Below, one piece after another: positions 47,451 through 58,585 of a stretch of 64,000 bases of DNA (the stretch's first letter is position 1; every line of letters starts with the position of its first letter). The stretch covers positions 372,001-436,000 of the forward strand of contig JAQFVV010000230.1 of the NCBI GenBank assembly GCA_028023455.1, given 5' to 3'. A program made the position numbers and the translations under genes. The DNA is from Epiperipatus broadwayi (taxonomy: Eukaryota > Onychophora > Udeonychophora > Euonychophora > Peripatidae). Below the pieces are notes generated by a model. That model had not been told where the DNA came from. It worked only from the letters and a program-made list of their open reading frames with translations, and made no database searches.

Positions 47451-49817
47451 TCATTAGAAATGGATTTTACAATGATTATGCACCAAAACCATAAAACACA
47501 AATATGTCCACATAGAGAACATGTCATCACATTATTCTGTTTATTTTATATTTTGTAATGTTGGCTTTTAACTTTACTTTTTAAAAAACTTCACTATATC
47601 TAATTGTAACCTTTACTTGTAGTCCACCCTCAGCCATATCTTCCCAATTAAAGCAATCAATATCACATGTTTATAGAATGATTTTCTAAGAGAATTTTTA
47701 TAACATAAGATCTACTTTTTCCCCATGAAATCCATGCTCAAGTTTACCATATCATTTATTCTTTTCATATATACATTCCACTGATGATGCGGTCCCATTA
47801 TACAGATAGACCAACATTAATTCAAACATCTTTAATTCAAGGATTTCTATTATTTGGACAAAATTACAAAGTGTCTATTTGATTGATTGTTTTAATTATG
47901 GCTATAAAATTTTTATGTTAAATATAAACATATACTGCTTTTAAAAATGTTATATTGTTAATAAAATAAATTTATACCATGCTAAATTTTGTTTCAAGCT
48001 CCCCCACCTCATGTTTATATAATATGTAGTAGCTTAAAGTTTTGTTAACCAGTGATTAGAACAGAATACATATTGCTTATGGAACTGCTAGAGTACAGTA
48101 CTTTCAAGACAAACATACACGTACAATATGGACACTTTTATATGTATAGTAGTAATATAACCCAAGATTATAATATAAACAAAATTTTAACAATAATAAC
48201 AAGCAGTAAGAATAAGAAAAAAACCTGATATTTTTATTGTTAAAATAAAGTAAGTAGCAAAATGTCTAACTTTCATAACTATTAAATATAGTCTAGGCAA
48301 TATTTTTTTTTCTTCAATAATTATTTTCTCTTGTAGAATCATGGCAAAGATCTTGTTATCAAACAATTAGAGAATTATTTTGACAGTTTTAAAACAGTAT
48401 CAATGTTTGCTATGTTCTAAAAATTTATAAAACTTTTAACATAATGCTCAGAAAAGATTTGACTATGCAAAAGATAGCTCAGCAAATTTGAAAATAATAA
48501 TAAAGAAAGAATAAAATATATGGGCTTTCAACATAAACCATAGAAATTTTATTAATACATATAATTATATACAGCTTCTCAGTGTCAGAAAAATGGCTGC
48601 TGAATACCATAAAACTTTTAATTCTATTTATTATAATAGTAAGAGAGAAGTTTAAAATTCTTAATAATTTATTTGTTTGTTTACATTTTTATTGTTTGTT
48701 TACATTTTTCTTTGAATAGCATATAATTAAAGTTATTTAGTTATGTACAGTATAGTTCAAGGTTCCACTATTTACAAAAAGTATTTCAACATATACAAAC
48801 TATTATTAAAATTAATATTTATTTAAACAGACTTTAGAATTATGGTGAGGGGGAGGGGGATATTGTGAATCAATATTAATCTATTTGTAGTAGATTCTAT
48901 ATTATATCCAATACCTTATTTTCATTATTATTTGTTATATGTGTTATACTATGAGTATCGGGAAGCAAATCATTTTACAATTTGTAAGTATACTACATAT
49001 TAATATTATTAACTGAAAAGCATAATAATATAGCTTTGTCTTGAAAAAAGATATATGTATAGACAAAGAAGTTAATAACACAGCTATACCAATTAGAAAA
49101 ATGCAAAAGTTGTACTTAACTAAAAACTGAGTACAGCAAATGTATATCTAACAAAATAAAATATATGTGCGTGTGCAGATCTATTTAATCAAAGATAAGT
49201 GAAATTAAAATTTACATTCTAGAAAAAAATAATTTTCATAGAATTATGCAAATACAAAATAAAACTAAATATGCTAATTTGCATAGACAACAATTATGCA
49301 AATTAGATAGAAAGACTAATCTTAAATAGAACAATGTAGTATAGTGTGGAATGAACAGTACCATGATGGAAACTTGGATATCATAGATAAATAAGCAGGA
49401 GAGCATTATAGTAAAAGTTTTACAGAGAAGAATTAACAGAACAGACATAAATGCAGTGAACCAAAATGCAGTGAACTGTGCACATGTAGATTAATTCCAA
49501 GAATTGTACAAGTAGTACAACTGATTAATGAATGCAAGAAAATTCTCTATCCATATGTTTATTAATAGAATACAACTAGCTAAGCTATTAGTTCAATTAC
49601 TAACAGTTACTGATCTATATATTCAGAGCAATAAACCTCTTTGTTAAGTTTAAAATTTTGCATGTGCATTATCACTAAAATAATTTAATGAGTGTACAGA
49701 TGACTTAGGTAAATCTGGCCCCTGTAAACATCAATTGGGGCAGTTGGTAGGATTAGAACAAATATAACAAAAATGTTGCTTAATGGACTTAGCTATAGCA
49801 AAACAAATATATAAAAA
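47451..49817. other. Long AT-rich unassigned stretch
   Basis: No gene or matched repeat was seen. A small duplication, ttgtttgtttacattttt at about 48672 and 48690, is the only local structure noted. The opening at 49236-49448 (minus) has no motif. Confidence 0.4.
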
Positions 49818-49945
49818 TGCCCTGTTAGTTTAGGGTATCAGACTCTGACACATAAAGCCTTCAGATCGATTCCTGTTTTAGTATTTCCTGCGCTCGAATT
49901 TCTTACAAACTCTCAAGCAATAATGCCATTTGACTATTATTATAT
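49818..49945 (+). repeat. tRNA-derived SINE, family A
   Basis: It starts ccctgttagtttagggtatc, with cagatcgattcc (B-box) at 49861, the body with cctgcgctcgaat, and the tail cttacaaactctcaagcaat. It is followed by a TA microsatellite. Confidence 0.8.
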
Positions 49946-50171
49946 ATATATACAGAAATGAAAGAAAAAAGTTAGATACAAATATATAAAAAACAGTTTG
50001 TTTTTAGATAAATATTTAATAAAATGTTTTGACTTGTAAAAGTTTTAATGACATTGTTACCTACATTTATGGGCTGTTTGAATATGAAAATATTCAGAGA
50101 ATAAAATTTCCAAAATTCTCGATGACAGAGGATTTGCTAAGAATGGATGTTACCAAGCTTATGTAAACAAT

Positions 50172-50949
50172 CCTTAATTAAAGGGGAAATTTAAACCCAG
50201 ATTTTCAATCTTCCTTTAGTCATCCACGTTCTCTTATACAACCAATACACATGATCACATACATATGAAAAAGATAAATGATCTCCAATATACATATTTC
50301 ATGCTGAAACAGCACTCAGCTCAGATCATCTCTCACACACATATATAAACAGTGCTTGGTTTATATTAAGATAGCAAATCTTCAAACTTTAAAATGGACT
50401 GGCTTCAGTCTTCTCCACTCTCCAACTCTTTAGCCACCCATATCATTGAAAATCTGATGATGGCATGTTCAAAGCTCTTGTTTACTCATTTTTGTTGTGT
50501 AATACCCATGTTGATCATAAGTCAATCTGACCCTCATATGTAGAACCCTAAACCCATTTAAATGTACACAAGAAGGATGAAGGGTCAGATTAACTTATGG
50601 TCAACATGAGTATAATACAACAAAAATTAGCAAACAATGGCTTTGAACATGCCACCATTATATTTTCAATGATATGGATGGCTGAAGAGTTGGAGAGTGG
50701 AGAAGATTGAAACCTGTCCATTAAAATTTGAAGATTCACTATTTTAATATAAACCAAGCACTGATTATATGTATGTGTGAGAAATGGTGATCCAGATCAA
50801 TTGATGAGTGCTGGTTCAGCATGAAATACTTTTAATGGAGATCATTTACCTTTTCCACATGTATGTGGTAATGTGTATCGGTTATATAAGATTGAATAGA
50901 TGATTAAAAGGAACTGGAAAGTGAGTGTTCAAATCGCCTCTAATTACAT
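50172..50949. repeat. Giant palindrome, family B fold-back element (arms of about 370 bp)
   Basis: Left arm 50172-50540 and right arm 50576-50949 run in opposite directions through the same landmarks. These are ccacgttctcttatacaacc, aaatgatctccaatatacat, catgctgaaacagcactcag, taagatagcaaatcttcaaa, actctccaactctttagcca and gttgatcataagtcaatctg. The loop is about 40 bp. Agreement of the arms is about 80-85% by eye. The ends carry a tRNA B-box-like word (gtgttcaaatcgcctc). There is no ORF of note. Related: 26521-27013 and the inner part of 53060-53912. Confidence 0.85.
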
Positions 50950-51680
50950 CTAGTTAAAAATATAAACACAGTACTATATATGTATTTAATTAAACAATAT
51001 TAGTAAGCGGGATGCTGCGGAAAAATTTAACATTGTTTATTGAATGCGAGAATTCGGTTATCTGCCGAAGTATAATAACCAGGAAAGTAGTTTATCAGCA
51101 AAATCTTATTGCTTTATGTATTTTCGACGTGAATTGAAAAGCAGCAAATTCTATTTATTTTATTTTTGTTGAAATAAAGTGGTTTTGATGATAAAGAATC
51201 AAGAGGGCGACTAAGCGCGCGCACACACGTGAATAATCGTTCTGACTTGCGTGATAATCATTAATAAACGGTCTGCAAATAGTAAGTTTGAATATTTTAA
51301 GAATCGCAGGAAGGTCTGTTTCTACAGAACGTAAACTAATGACTGATAAAACGATTTTGACAGTTGCCAGTCAATGATGGTGGAGTTCTGGCAAAACAAT
51401 CTCTACTCTCATATATCAAGATTTAAATAATCTTGTAAGTGTCTTAGGTGGTCTTAATTCCACTGGCTGAGCCACTAAATCATCTGCAGCCTCTATTGTT
51501 GATCTGGTAATCTTCCGATAGGTTAAGAAGGATTAATTTTACAACTTGATCTTTAGCTTTTCAAACATAAGAATACGTACTGTTATTATAGAAACTGATA
51601 CAAATATACAGACAAATGTTACATATATATAATACCAAACTCTGTCGGTAATAAAACTGTTACGATAAATATATAAAGTT
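50950..51680. other. Unique block with raised CpG, possible regulatory DNA
   Basis: Between 51000 and 51360 CpG sites cluster: cgggatgctgcgg, gaatgcgagaattcgg, gggcgactaagcgcgcgcac and cacgtgaataatcg. The cacacgtg word contains an E-box. No frame is open for long and no repeat family matches. Confidence 0.35.
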
Positions 51681-51684
51681 GATT

Positions 51685-51815
51685 CGTAAATTGCTCAGAA
51701 AGACGTGATATTCTACAACCAGAAGTGACAGGCAGAGTTTTGATACAGCAGTCTTTAGGCATTTGACCCACCACACTCCTATTATACTAAACCACTCAAA
51801 GAGTAGTATTCAAGC
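51685..51815 (-). repeat. tRNA-derived SINE, family A, degraded
   Basis: On plus: attgctcagaaagacgtg, caaccagaagtgacaggcag, B-box side agttttgatacagc and head side ctattatactaaaccactc. Confidence 0.65.
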
Positions 51816-51849
51816 AACACTAAATGAAGGTCATAATGGATATAACACT

Positions 51850-51957
51850 GCATAGTTTAGTGCTGTGGTAGAATGTCAGCCTTCAGAACGTAGTTTGATA
51901 CTTCCGGTACTTGAACTTTATATGAACTCCTGAGCAATAATGCCATTTGATTATTTT
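51850..51957 (+). repeat. tRNA-derived SINE, family A
   Basis: The head is catagtttagtgctgtggta, then gaatgtcagccttcagaac, the body gatacttccggtacttgaac and the tail tatgaactcctgagcaataa. It faces the preceding minus copy head to head, 35 bp away, so the pair can fold together. Confidence 0.8.
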
Positions 51958-52039
51958 TTTTTATAGTAAATACAACATTTTATATAATGGTCTACTATAG
52001 AATTCAGTTTTGTCCTCTATATTTTCTTCTGCGATCTTT

Positions 52040-52330
52040 CAGAGAATGCCGGAATTCATCTTTGCCGATGACATGACTCTAACTTCACAAAGTGATCATT
52101 TCCTGAAATAGAAAAGTCTCTCAATAAGAATAGAAAAGACTTCCAATAAGAATATAAAAAGGTTGGAAATGATTTGCAAAGACTGAAGTCTTATTTTTTA
52201 ATCCAACAAAGATAATATACTAAACTTTCTATATAAATAAATCTCACAATCTGAAGACTGAAATTATAATTTTATTCCATGCTATTTAGGAATATATTGG
52301 ATCATAGCCTAATTTGTTTTCCTCATTTGC
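52040..52330 (+). pseudogene. LINE reverse-transcriptase scrap
   Basis: On plus, MPEFIFADDMTLTSQSDHFL (52047-52106) contains the FADD catalytic box with its usual following residues. After stops, VLFFNPTKI and later an eroded YLG-like region (EYIGS) follow in order. This is a third LINE lineage, distinct from the RTE-like copies and the element at 9424-10935. Only a short, decayed piece remains. Confidence 0.6.
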
Positions 52331-53055
52331 TAAGATTAGATCTAAAATAATTTCAAAAAATAACACCTTTGGAAAGCTGACTGCTATTGGGGGGGGGGGG
52401 TTTGATGTAAGCATTTTATAGGCAGATTTCTTAGTATTAACAAACTGCATCCATGTTTGAAAAAAGTGACCCTCCCCATTAAACTTCTGGATATTTGATT
52501 AAATATTATTATGAGAAATGTTATTATATTTAAGTCTATTCCTTTGGAATGGATTCCTATTTTTTCATATATTCTTTCAGATGGTAGCAAAATAAGATAA
52601 CTCACAACAAATATATAAAAATTTTGTTAAATAGATCAGATTTTTAATAACTCAAAATACAAGTTCACCACTTAAGACTCAATCCAAATTCATATTACCT
52701 TTTTGGATAAATTATGGCATAAAAAGAATAGAATTTTTATGAAGTTACAAACAAATTTCTTTTCCTTATCCAAAAATGAAATCAGCTGGATTTGATCTCA
52801 CTAAGTGTCACTGGAGTTTTGTAAACAGCTTCAGGATCAAATGTCATTGAATACACATTTCAGAAGTAAAATTTAACAGCTACTTGATGTAGATGTGAAC
52901 AACCCCAAATTTTGAACCACATAGAGAATGATTGGAATATATGACTACAATGAAAAATTAAAAAGCTTAATAAAGTCACTAGTGATCCTATTTCCAGATG
53001 TGAACCCTTGCAGATTCTTTTATGACATTTTGTTAATAGTTACACTTACTAAAAA
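52331..53055. other. Unassigned sequence with poly-G run
   Basis: A 12-base G run lies at 52389-52400. No gene was seen; the minus opening 52605-52384 has no motif. Confidence 0.4.
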
Positions 53056-53059
53056 ATTC

Positions 53060-53912
53060 CGGTACTGCGGTATTAGAGCTGCGACATGAAAAATTATAAT
53101 AGTTTAATCATTAAATTAATTAGGTTATTAAATCAAAAACACATTTTAAAATCTATATTAAAAAAAAAAAACCAATTTAACAAAAAAAAAAAAATACGAA
53201 AAGCATTAATGTGAAGAATAGTTAAAATGCGTGTTTAATCAAATCGAGTATGGGTTTGCACGTGCATAATCTATTTTAATACATTGTACAGGCTTACACC
53301 TGCATTTATATATGTAGTATAAGCAGAATTTGAACTCAGACTTTCACACGACCTACAACTCTCAGTACCATCTTATATTGCTGACTCACCTGATCACATA
53401 TGTTGAAAAGATAAATAATCACCAATATAGGTATTTCATGCTAAACCAGCACTCATTAAAGTATGAAGATTGGTTATCTATGTGTGGAGATGGTAATCTG
53501 AACCAACTGATGAGTGCTGGTTTAGCACAAAATACGTTTACTGGTGATTATTTATATTTTCAACATGTGTGTGATCAGGTGAGTCAGCAATATAAGATGG
53601 CACTGAGAGTTGTAGGTCGTGGGAAAGTCTGAGTTCGAATTCCGCTTATATTACATATGTAAATGCAGGTGTAAGCCTGTACAATGTATTAACATAGATT
53701 ATGCAGAATATGCAAGTGCAAACACACACTCGATTTGTTTAAACACGCATTTTAACTATTCTTCACATTAATGCTTTTCATATATTTTTTTTTGTTAAAT
53801 TGTTTTTTTTTTAAATGTAGATTTTAAAATATGTTTTTGATTTAATAACCTAATTACTTTAATGATTAAACAATTATAATTTTTCATGTCACAGCTCTAA
53901 TACCATAGTACC
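53060..53912. repeat. Giant palindrome (arms of about 400 bp)
   Basis: Left arm 53060-53456 and right arm 53510-53912 are inverted copies. They run from the outer word ggtactgcggtattagagct through tggttattaaatc-type AT-rich sequence, aagcattaatgtgaagaata, acaggcttacacctgcattt and aacagttctcag-like words, to tgctaaaccagcactcat. The loop is about 53 bp. The inner 130 bp of each arm is family B sequence (shared with 26.5 and 50 kb); the outer 270 bp is not seen elsewhere in the window. Right arm has gagttcgaattccgc, a good B-box. The opening at 53330-53632 simply crosses the centre. Long A or T runs at corresponding positions differ in length between arms. Confidence 0.9.
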
Positions 53913-54750
53913 AAAATTCCATATGTTAAATAAATAAAAAAAAATTTTATATTCAAGCTGTTATTGTAATATTTTTATTAAGAATAGATAGAAAATAATA
54001 ATAAAATAAATCTGACAATGTCTGACATAAACATGAATATAAAAAAGAGCATGTGAAAGGCATTCAATTGATATAAAGGTGATGACAAAAGAGATTGGTA
54101 AAGTACTTTCAATTATCTTTAGGTACACAAGTGGCATGACAAATTTTCAATTATCTAAAGAAATAGTTACAAAAGATGTTTGTTGTTTATTTTGGGGAGC
54201 AATGATTTGTAAATCTTCACAGGATAAATTATGTAAGTTGGATGAGTGTTAGTTCATTGTCTATAAGATGCAAATAAAGCATAATACCAAAATAATATCA
54301 CTTGATTCTTTAGCTGACTGCAGTATTGTACAAACAAGAGCAGATCTTTAGTATAGCACCATCTCTAGGAAGTTTGATTAATTGATGATAATAAAGACTT
54401 GGAATTTGTAAGTGGAACCAATGTTTTGATCCCAGGTTTGAAGCCCATGTTCTCACTGATAAAAACTAAAATCCAAAAACAGTTGAGGATAGGAATTAAA
54501 ATGCATCACATTCTGGTCACACTGATTAATTACTCAAACTTTTAATATATGGTGCTAAAGTAGAGATTTGTTCTTACTTGCATAATATTGTAATAAGTTA
54601 AGAAGTGGTTGGACATCTCTAACCAGAGAATAAAAATACTTATAGTTAGAGAAGAACTGATTAATAACTAAAGTATATAGTTACTGGCTTGGTATACAAG
54701 GTCACTTGAGATGAAAACCTTAAGGTTTTTAAACTTCAAGCTCTTAGGTT
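53913..54750. other. Unassigned sequence
   Basis: No gene was seen. A B-box-like fragment of family E (cccaggtttgaagcccatgt, 54431-54450) suggests a decayed SINE. Confidence 0.4.
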
Positions 54751-54756
54751 TTTACT

Positions 54757-55082
54757 ACATTACAAGTTGTGTAAGGAAGATATTAGGCATCTGTTAATTG
54801 AATGTAAATGCCTGAAAGCAGAAAGAATACAAACAATTAGGTTGTGGAAGAATAAATATAAGGAAAGTGATTATACAGAAAGTGGGTTATTGATTTTTAT
54901 GCTAGGTTTGGGAAAAGATAAGGGGGATTTAGATATAATGGCCATGGAATTGACAAAGATTACGTTGTGAAAATGGGATGGAGCAGGATATGGGAAAACT
55001 TAGGTTGGGGAATGGAAAGGGAAAGTAAAGTGGCTAACAGGTATCTCTGGGCATAGTTGCTGAGAGATTCCTGACTCCGTAT
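54757..55082 (+). pseudogene. LINE 3' end, second copy
   Basis: The frame from 54767 reads CKEDIRHLLIECKCLKAERI, aligning with the C-terminal zinc-knuckle-like region of the element at 9424-10935. A four-residue gap removes part of the first cysteine pair spacing. The 3' end gagattcctgactccgtat matches the other copy's gagattcctgactctgtatt. 5' truncated to about 325 bp, as expected from incomplete reverse transcription. Confidence 0.85.
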
Positions 55083-55865
55083 AAGAAGTCACAGTGTATC
55101 ACATCACATATTTAAAAAATATACAATCTTCATTAAAGAATTCCATAGCAGCACACAGAGAAATAAATATGCACTCCTAACCAAGAAATAAGGGGGTTAC
55201 TAGTTAGCTATTGAAATAAAGATTCCACTTGTTAAATTACATAACTTTTGTGAAAATTTTGAATATCACAACTTTATAAACAATTTAAAACTATACCTAC
55301 TCCTAATATATATAAATATTTAAATGTGACAATCTATGATTAGTTAAGATACACCAAACAGAATGTGTGCAGTACAGTTGAATAATGCAAAAATCATTGT
55401 GAGGCAATCTAGTAGAAGTAATTCAAAGCATGATACTGGAGAAGCGTTTCTACTAGATAAAAAGCAACATTTAAAATTGGCAATGTAAGAATAATTGGGG
55501 GGGGGGGGGACGACTTAGCAGTAATTTAAGATTATGCCTCTACATCAGATAATACAGTTGATGAGATAGACTATTTCTATGTGGATCTGAAATTTACAAT
55601 GTGCCTCATGAAAACATTATTAACAATGGAAAGATTTTAATACTAATATTGGATATAATGTGGGAGAATTATGGAATAATATGACTGTTTGAAAAAGAAA
55701 TTGCTGTTGCTTCTGGAATATAATGAGTTGCGGAATATAATTCCAGAAAAACATTAGAGATTCAAAATGATAAATATAATAGTAAAAAAGATGATCAATG
55801 TTAGCACAAGATAGAAAAGAAATGCAGTTTCAGGTCATAATTTAATATAAATTTTAAGCTGATAA
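55083..55865. other. Unassigned sequence with poly-G run
   Basis: An 11-12 base G run lies at about 55498-55509. No gene was recognised. Confidence 0.4.
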
Positions 55866-55869
55866 AAGA

Positions 55870-56205
55870 ATGTCATCATCTTCAATCATCATCATCTTCA
55901 ATCATTATTGACCAAGAGTAATCCAGTTTCTCTCATTTCTAGCCTCTCTTCTCCACATTGCCCCAGCTCACTTCCTTATTTCATCTATCCATCTCATATG
56001 GGGTCTCTTTCTAAGTCTTTTACAATCTCTGGGAATCCAGTTTTAGATTTAAACTGTCCATCTACTATCATCTTTTCTAGCAATATATCTAGCCCAGTTC
56101 CACTTCAGTTTCTTAATTATTTCAATGATGTCATTAGTATCTGTTGGTTCTCTTACCCATATATTTTGCTTTCAATCCCTTCTTGTTACTCCTAACATAA
56201 TCTTT
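55870..56205 (-). pseudogene. RTE-like LINE 3' fragment, third copy
   Basis: It matches the 3' part of 20935-21260: ctagcctctcttctccacat, catctatccatctcatatgg and tggtctctttcta-like words. On minus it encodes the decayed C-terminal region (pattern RWxDxIxK, then REARxERNW). The apparent plus opening 55908-56195 is the antisense shadow of this fragment. A cat/atc microsatellite at 55873-55900 marks the 3' tail, as is usual for RTE elements. Confidence 0.8.
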
Positions 56206-57150
56206 TCAATAAATGAAGCTAAATTAAAAATTAAGACAAAATATAATCAAGATATGAAAAAGCAAAAATAAATTCAAGGATATAAACGAAGAAAAGTCAG
56301 AAATATAAATGAAAGAAAAAGATCTATAATTGAAGATGTGAATAAGATCTTGGAAGAATTAGATTTTTAGAGGAAGCTGTTATTGAAGTTAGAATATGGA
56401 ATGATGTGTAAAGATTGTACCACACAAGGAACATTGAAACTGGCATAGAACAAATGAATACTAGGAGACATAAAGATGAATCAAAAATTTTACAATGGCT
56501 ATACAGATTAAGGGAATGAACTAAAGAAGGTTGAAAATAAAAATAGATTTAATGGATGAAATAAAATAGTCAAATGGTTTGAGTACCAGAAGTAAGAAAG
56601 CTGAGTTGCAATCCATGGATTTTGAATATCAGTCTGCCATTTTACCAGTACAATTAAACCATAAAGAATGGAAAATAAATAAATGTAGAAACACAATAAA
56701 ATATCACAGAGAAGACAAATCTAGAGAATAGTGAATAGAAACAAGAATAAAAAATGAGGAAGATTGATCTTGCTGGATGGATAAGAGATGTGAAGATATA
56801 AGTGGAATTGGTCTGGGGATAAGAATGTTCCAGATAGAGATTTTAAATATTTTCTTTTACTGCACATATCAATTAAAATCTTTTAAAAAGAAAATAAATT
56901 AATTTTGTAAATGAATATGAGATAATATTCCAATGAAAAGAAAATTATTAGTCAAAATGTTGGTTTTGCTGCTAAAGTTCATGACCAAACAATGGTAGTG
57001 TTTTGTTTAGGATTGTTGAAGAGCGTATTCATTTGTAATGGAACTTGATTTGAGTTCAGTCGACAGCAGTGATTTTGTAAATAGATAGAATTGCATGGCT
57101 AAATATATATATATGTTATCACTTATAATAAATTTGAATTGTTAAAAGTT
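56206..57150. other. AT-rich unassigned sequence
   Basis: It contains one degraded minus-strand family A SINE at about 56570-56670 (tggtttgagtaccagaagta; head side gccattttaccagtacaatt). Nothing else was recognised. Confidence 0.45.
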
Positions 57151-57154
57151 TACT

Positions 57155-57375
57155 TATTGGAAGAACATTTCTTGCCCAAAACAGAAAAGGGTATTGTTTT
57201 ATTTCCATTAAATAAGGTTATAAGTAGCCACTTTTCAAAATAAAAAATCTTTATAAGTTTAGATAGTGGAAGATAATTTCTCATCGAAAACATAAATGTG
57301 TGTTAGTAAACGTTCGTATTATTTCCAATAAATACAGTTATAAGTCATCATTTTTCCAAGCGGAAAATCAGAGAA
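57155..57375 (+). repeat. Two-unit tandem duplication
   Basis: The unit ttggaagaacatttcttgcc ... tatttccattaaataagg ... ataagtagccacttttc recurs as gtggaagataatttctcatc ... tatttccaataaatacag ... ataagtcatcatttttcc. The period is about 115-120 bp. Diverged. Confidence 0.65.
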
Positions 57376-57394
57376 GCATACTTCATTAATAGCA

Positions 57395-57600
57395 ATAATA
57401 ACGCTATCAATAGACGGGATACCTGCTTTGACATCTCCAAACGTTGGACTATCTAGCTCATTTGCATACGTTTTGCATACCGCTTTGTTTCCTTACCCTA
57501 TTTCCTCGTTCTGCATCTCGCATTACCGCTATGAATATGAGGCAAATGGCCTCGAAAGCGCTTAGCGTATAATAATTTTTGGAATCTTTATAGCTTCTCA
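57395..57600. promoter_or_regulatory. CpG-raised unique block with octamer motif
   Basis: The block contains ATTTGCAT (57460-57467), the POU-domain octamer sequence, followed 10 bases later by a second ttgcat. Raised CpG (aaacgttgg, tcgcattaccgc, ctcgaaagcgcttagcg) contrasts with the flanks. No ORF and no repeat match. A regulatory role is inference from motif and composition only. Confidence 0.25.
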
Positions 57601-57774
57601 TTCAAGTGTTTCATACGCTTTTTAATTTGTATATTAAATTATCGAGGGAGAAGTTTAAAATCCTTAATATTTTCCAAATAAATATTGTACTACTAATATG
57701 GATATGAAATCTCACTGCTGGACTAATATATAAATACCAATTAAAAATTTAGTTATACATGCAGTAAGTAAGAA

Positions 57775-57885
57775 AACAATCAAATGATTAGTTACTTAGA
57801 TTATGGGACAATTAAAGTGCTTGAAGTGATAGGTCTAGCTTCAATCCAGAAAGATGTATCTTTCGAGTCTATCACTCTATCTCTG
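57775..57885 (-). repeat. tRNA-derived SINE, family A, strongly degraded
   Basis: On plus: caatcaaatgattagttact, a middle with aagtgcttgaagtgataggt, then cttcaatccagaaagatg and ctatcactctatctctg. Recognisable only by order of parts. Confidence 0.4.
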
Positions 57886-58524
57886 AAATAAATATATAGG
57901 GTACATATATTATTGCAAGGCAATATTTCAAATAATATGAGTGTTGCCATAATAAATAAAATGCATATTTTTTCTAATGCTTGCGTAAAATTAGTTCCAC
58001 CATATGTTTTATTGTGAAAATAATCTTACTTAAAGTAAATAAATATATATATATACAGCAGAATCTTCTTCTCCATAGTGCAATACTTATTAAATATATA
58101 TTCAACTGTATTCACAATTAATTGGTGTTGGGCTTGGCCAGCATCGCTGACTTTTATCTGCAGGCAATAATACTGGTAGTAACATTGGTGTCTGTTATCA
58201 TGTTATTTCATTTAGTCTCACCCTTACTCTATGAAAGCATGTTTAGTTTGAGGAATTACGTCAGTAATAATGATTTCACTGGATTGATTATCATGTATCC
58301 CAGCATGCAAACTCATTGAATATTGTTGTGTTTAATTTACACGCCTATGAAAAAATATCATTGAAATTAGCTAATAGTTCTAATTAGATAAAAGATCAGA
58401 GGAAAAATTTAATGCTTTTTATAACTATTGCTTTACAAGTGATTCCTCAACTAAAGGAAAGTTGTGTACATAAGTAGTAATGAATCAAGAGTGTCAGCCA
58501 ATCACAAGCAAAGATGTCAAAAAG

Positions 58525-58585
58525 ATATTTTTATTATGTGTCAAATGCATTGACCGGGAAGGCAGCTATGTGGTAACACATACAC
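58525..58585 (-). repeat. Minimal tRNA-only SINE, remnant
   Basis: On plus, attatgtgtcaaatgcattg and accgggaaggcagctatgtg correspond to the 3' end and middle of the minimal SINE in reverse (tgtgtcaaagcatcagccag in the 47-kb copy). The 5' half is lost or scrambled. Confidence 0.5.

Noticed and set aside
53330-53632. 100-codon ORF across the 53-kb palindrome
   Set aside because: It spans the loop of the hairpin, so both halves are reverse complements; no domain and no splice context.
55908-56195. 95-codon plus ORF rich in serine and proline
   Set aside because: Antisense to an RTE-like LINE 3' end; the same nucleotides in the other copies are clearly the minus-strand element.
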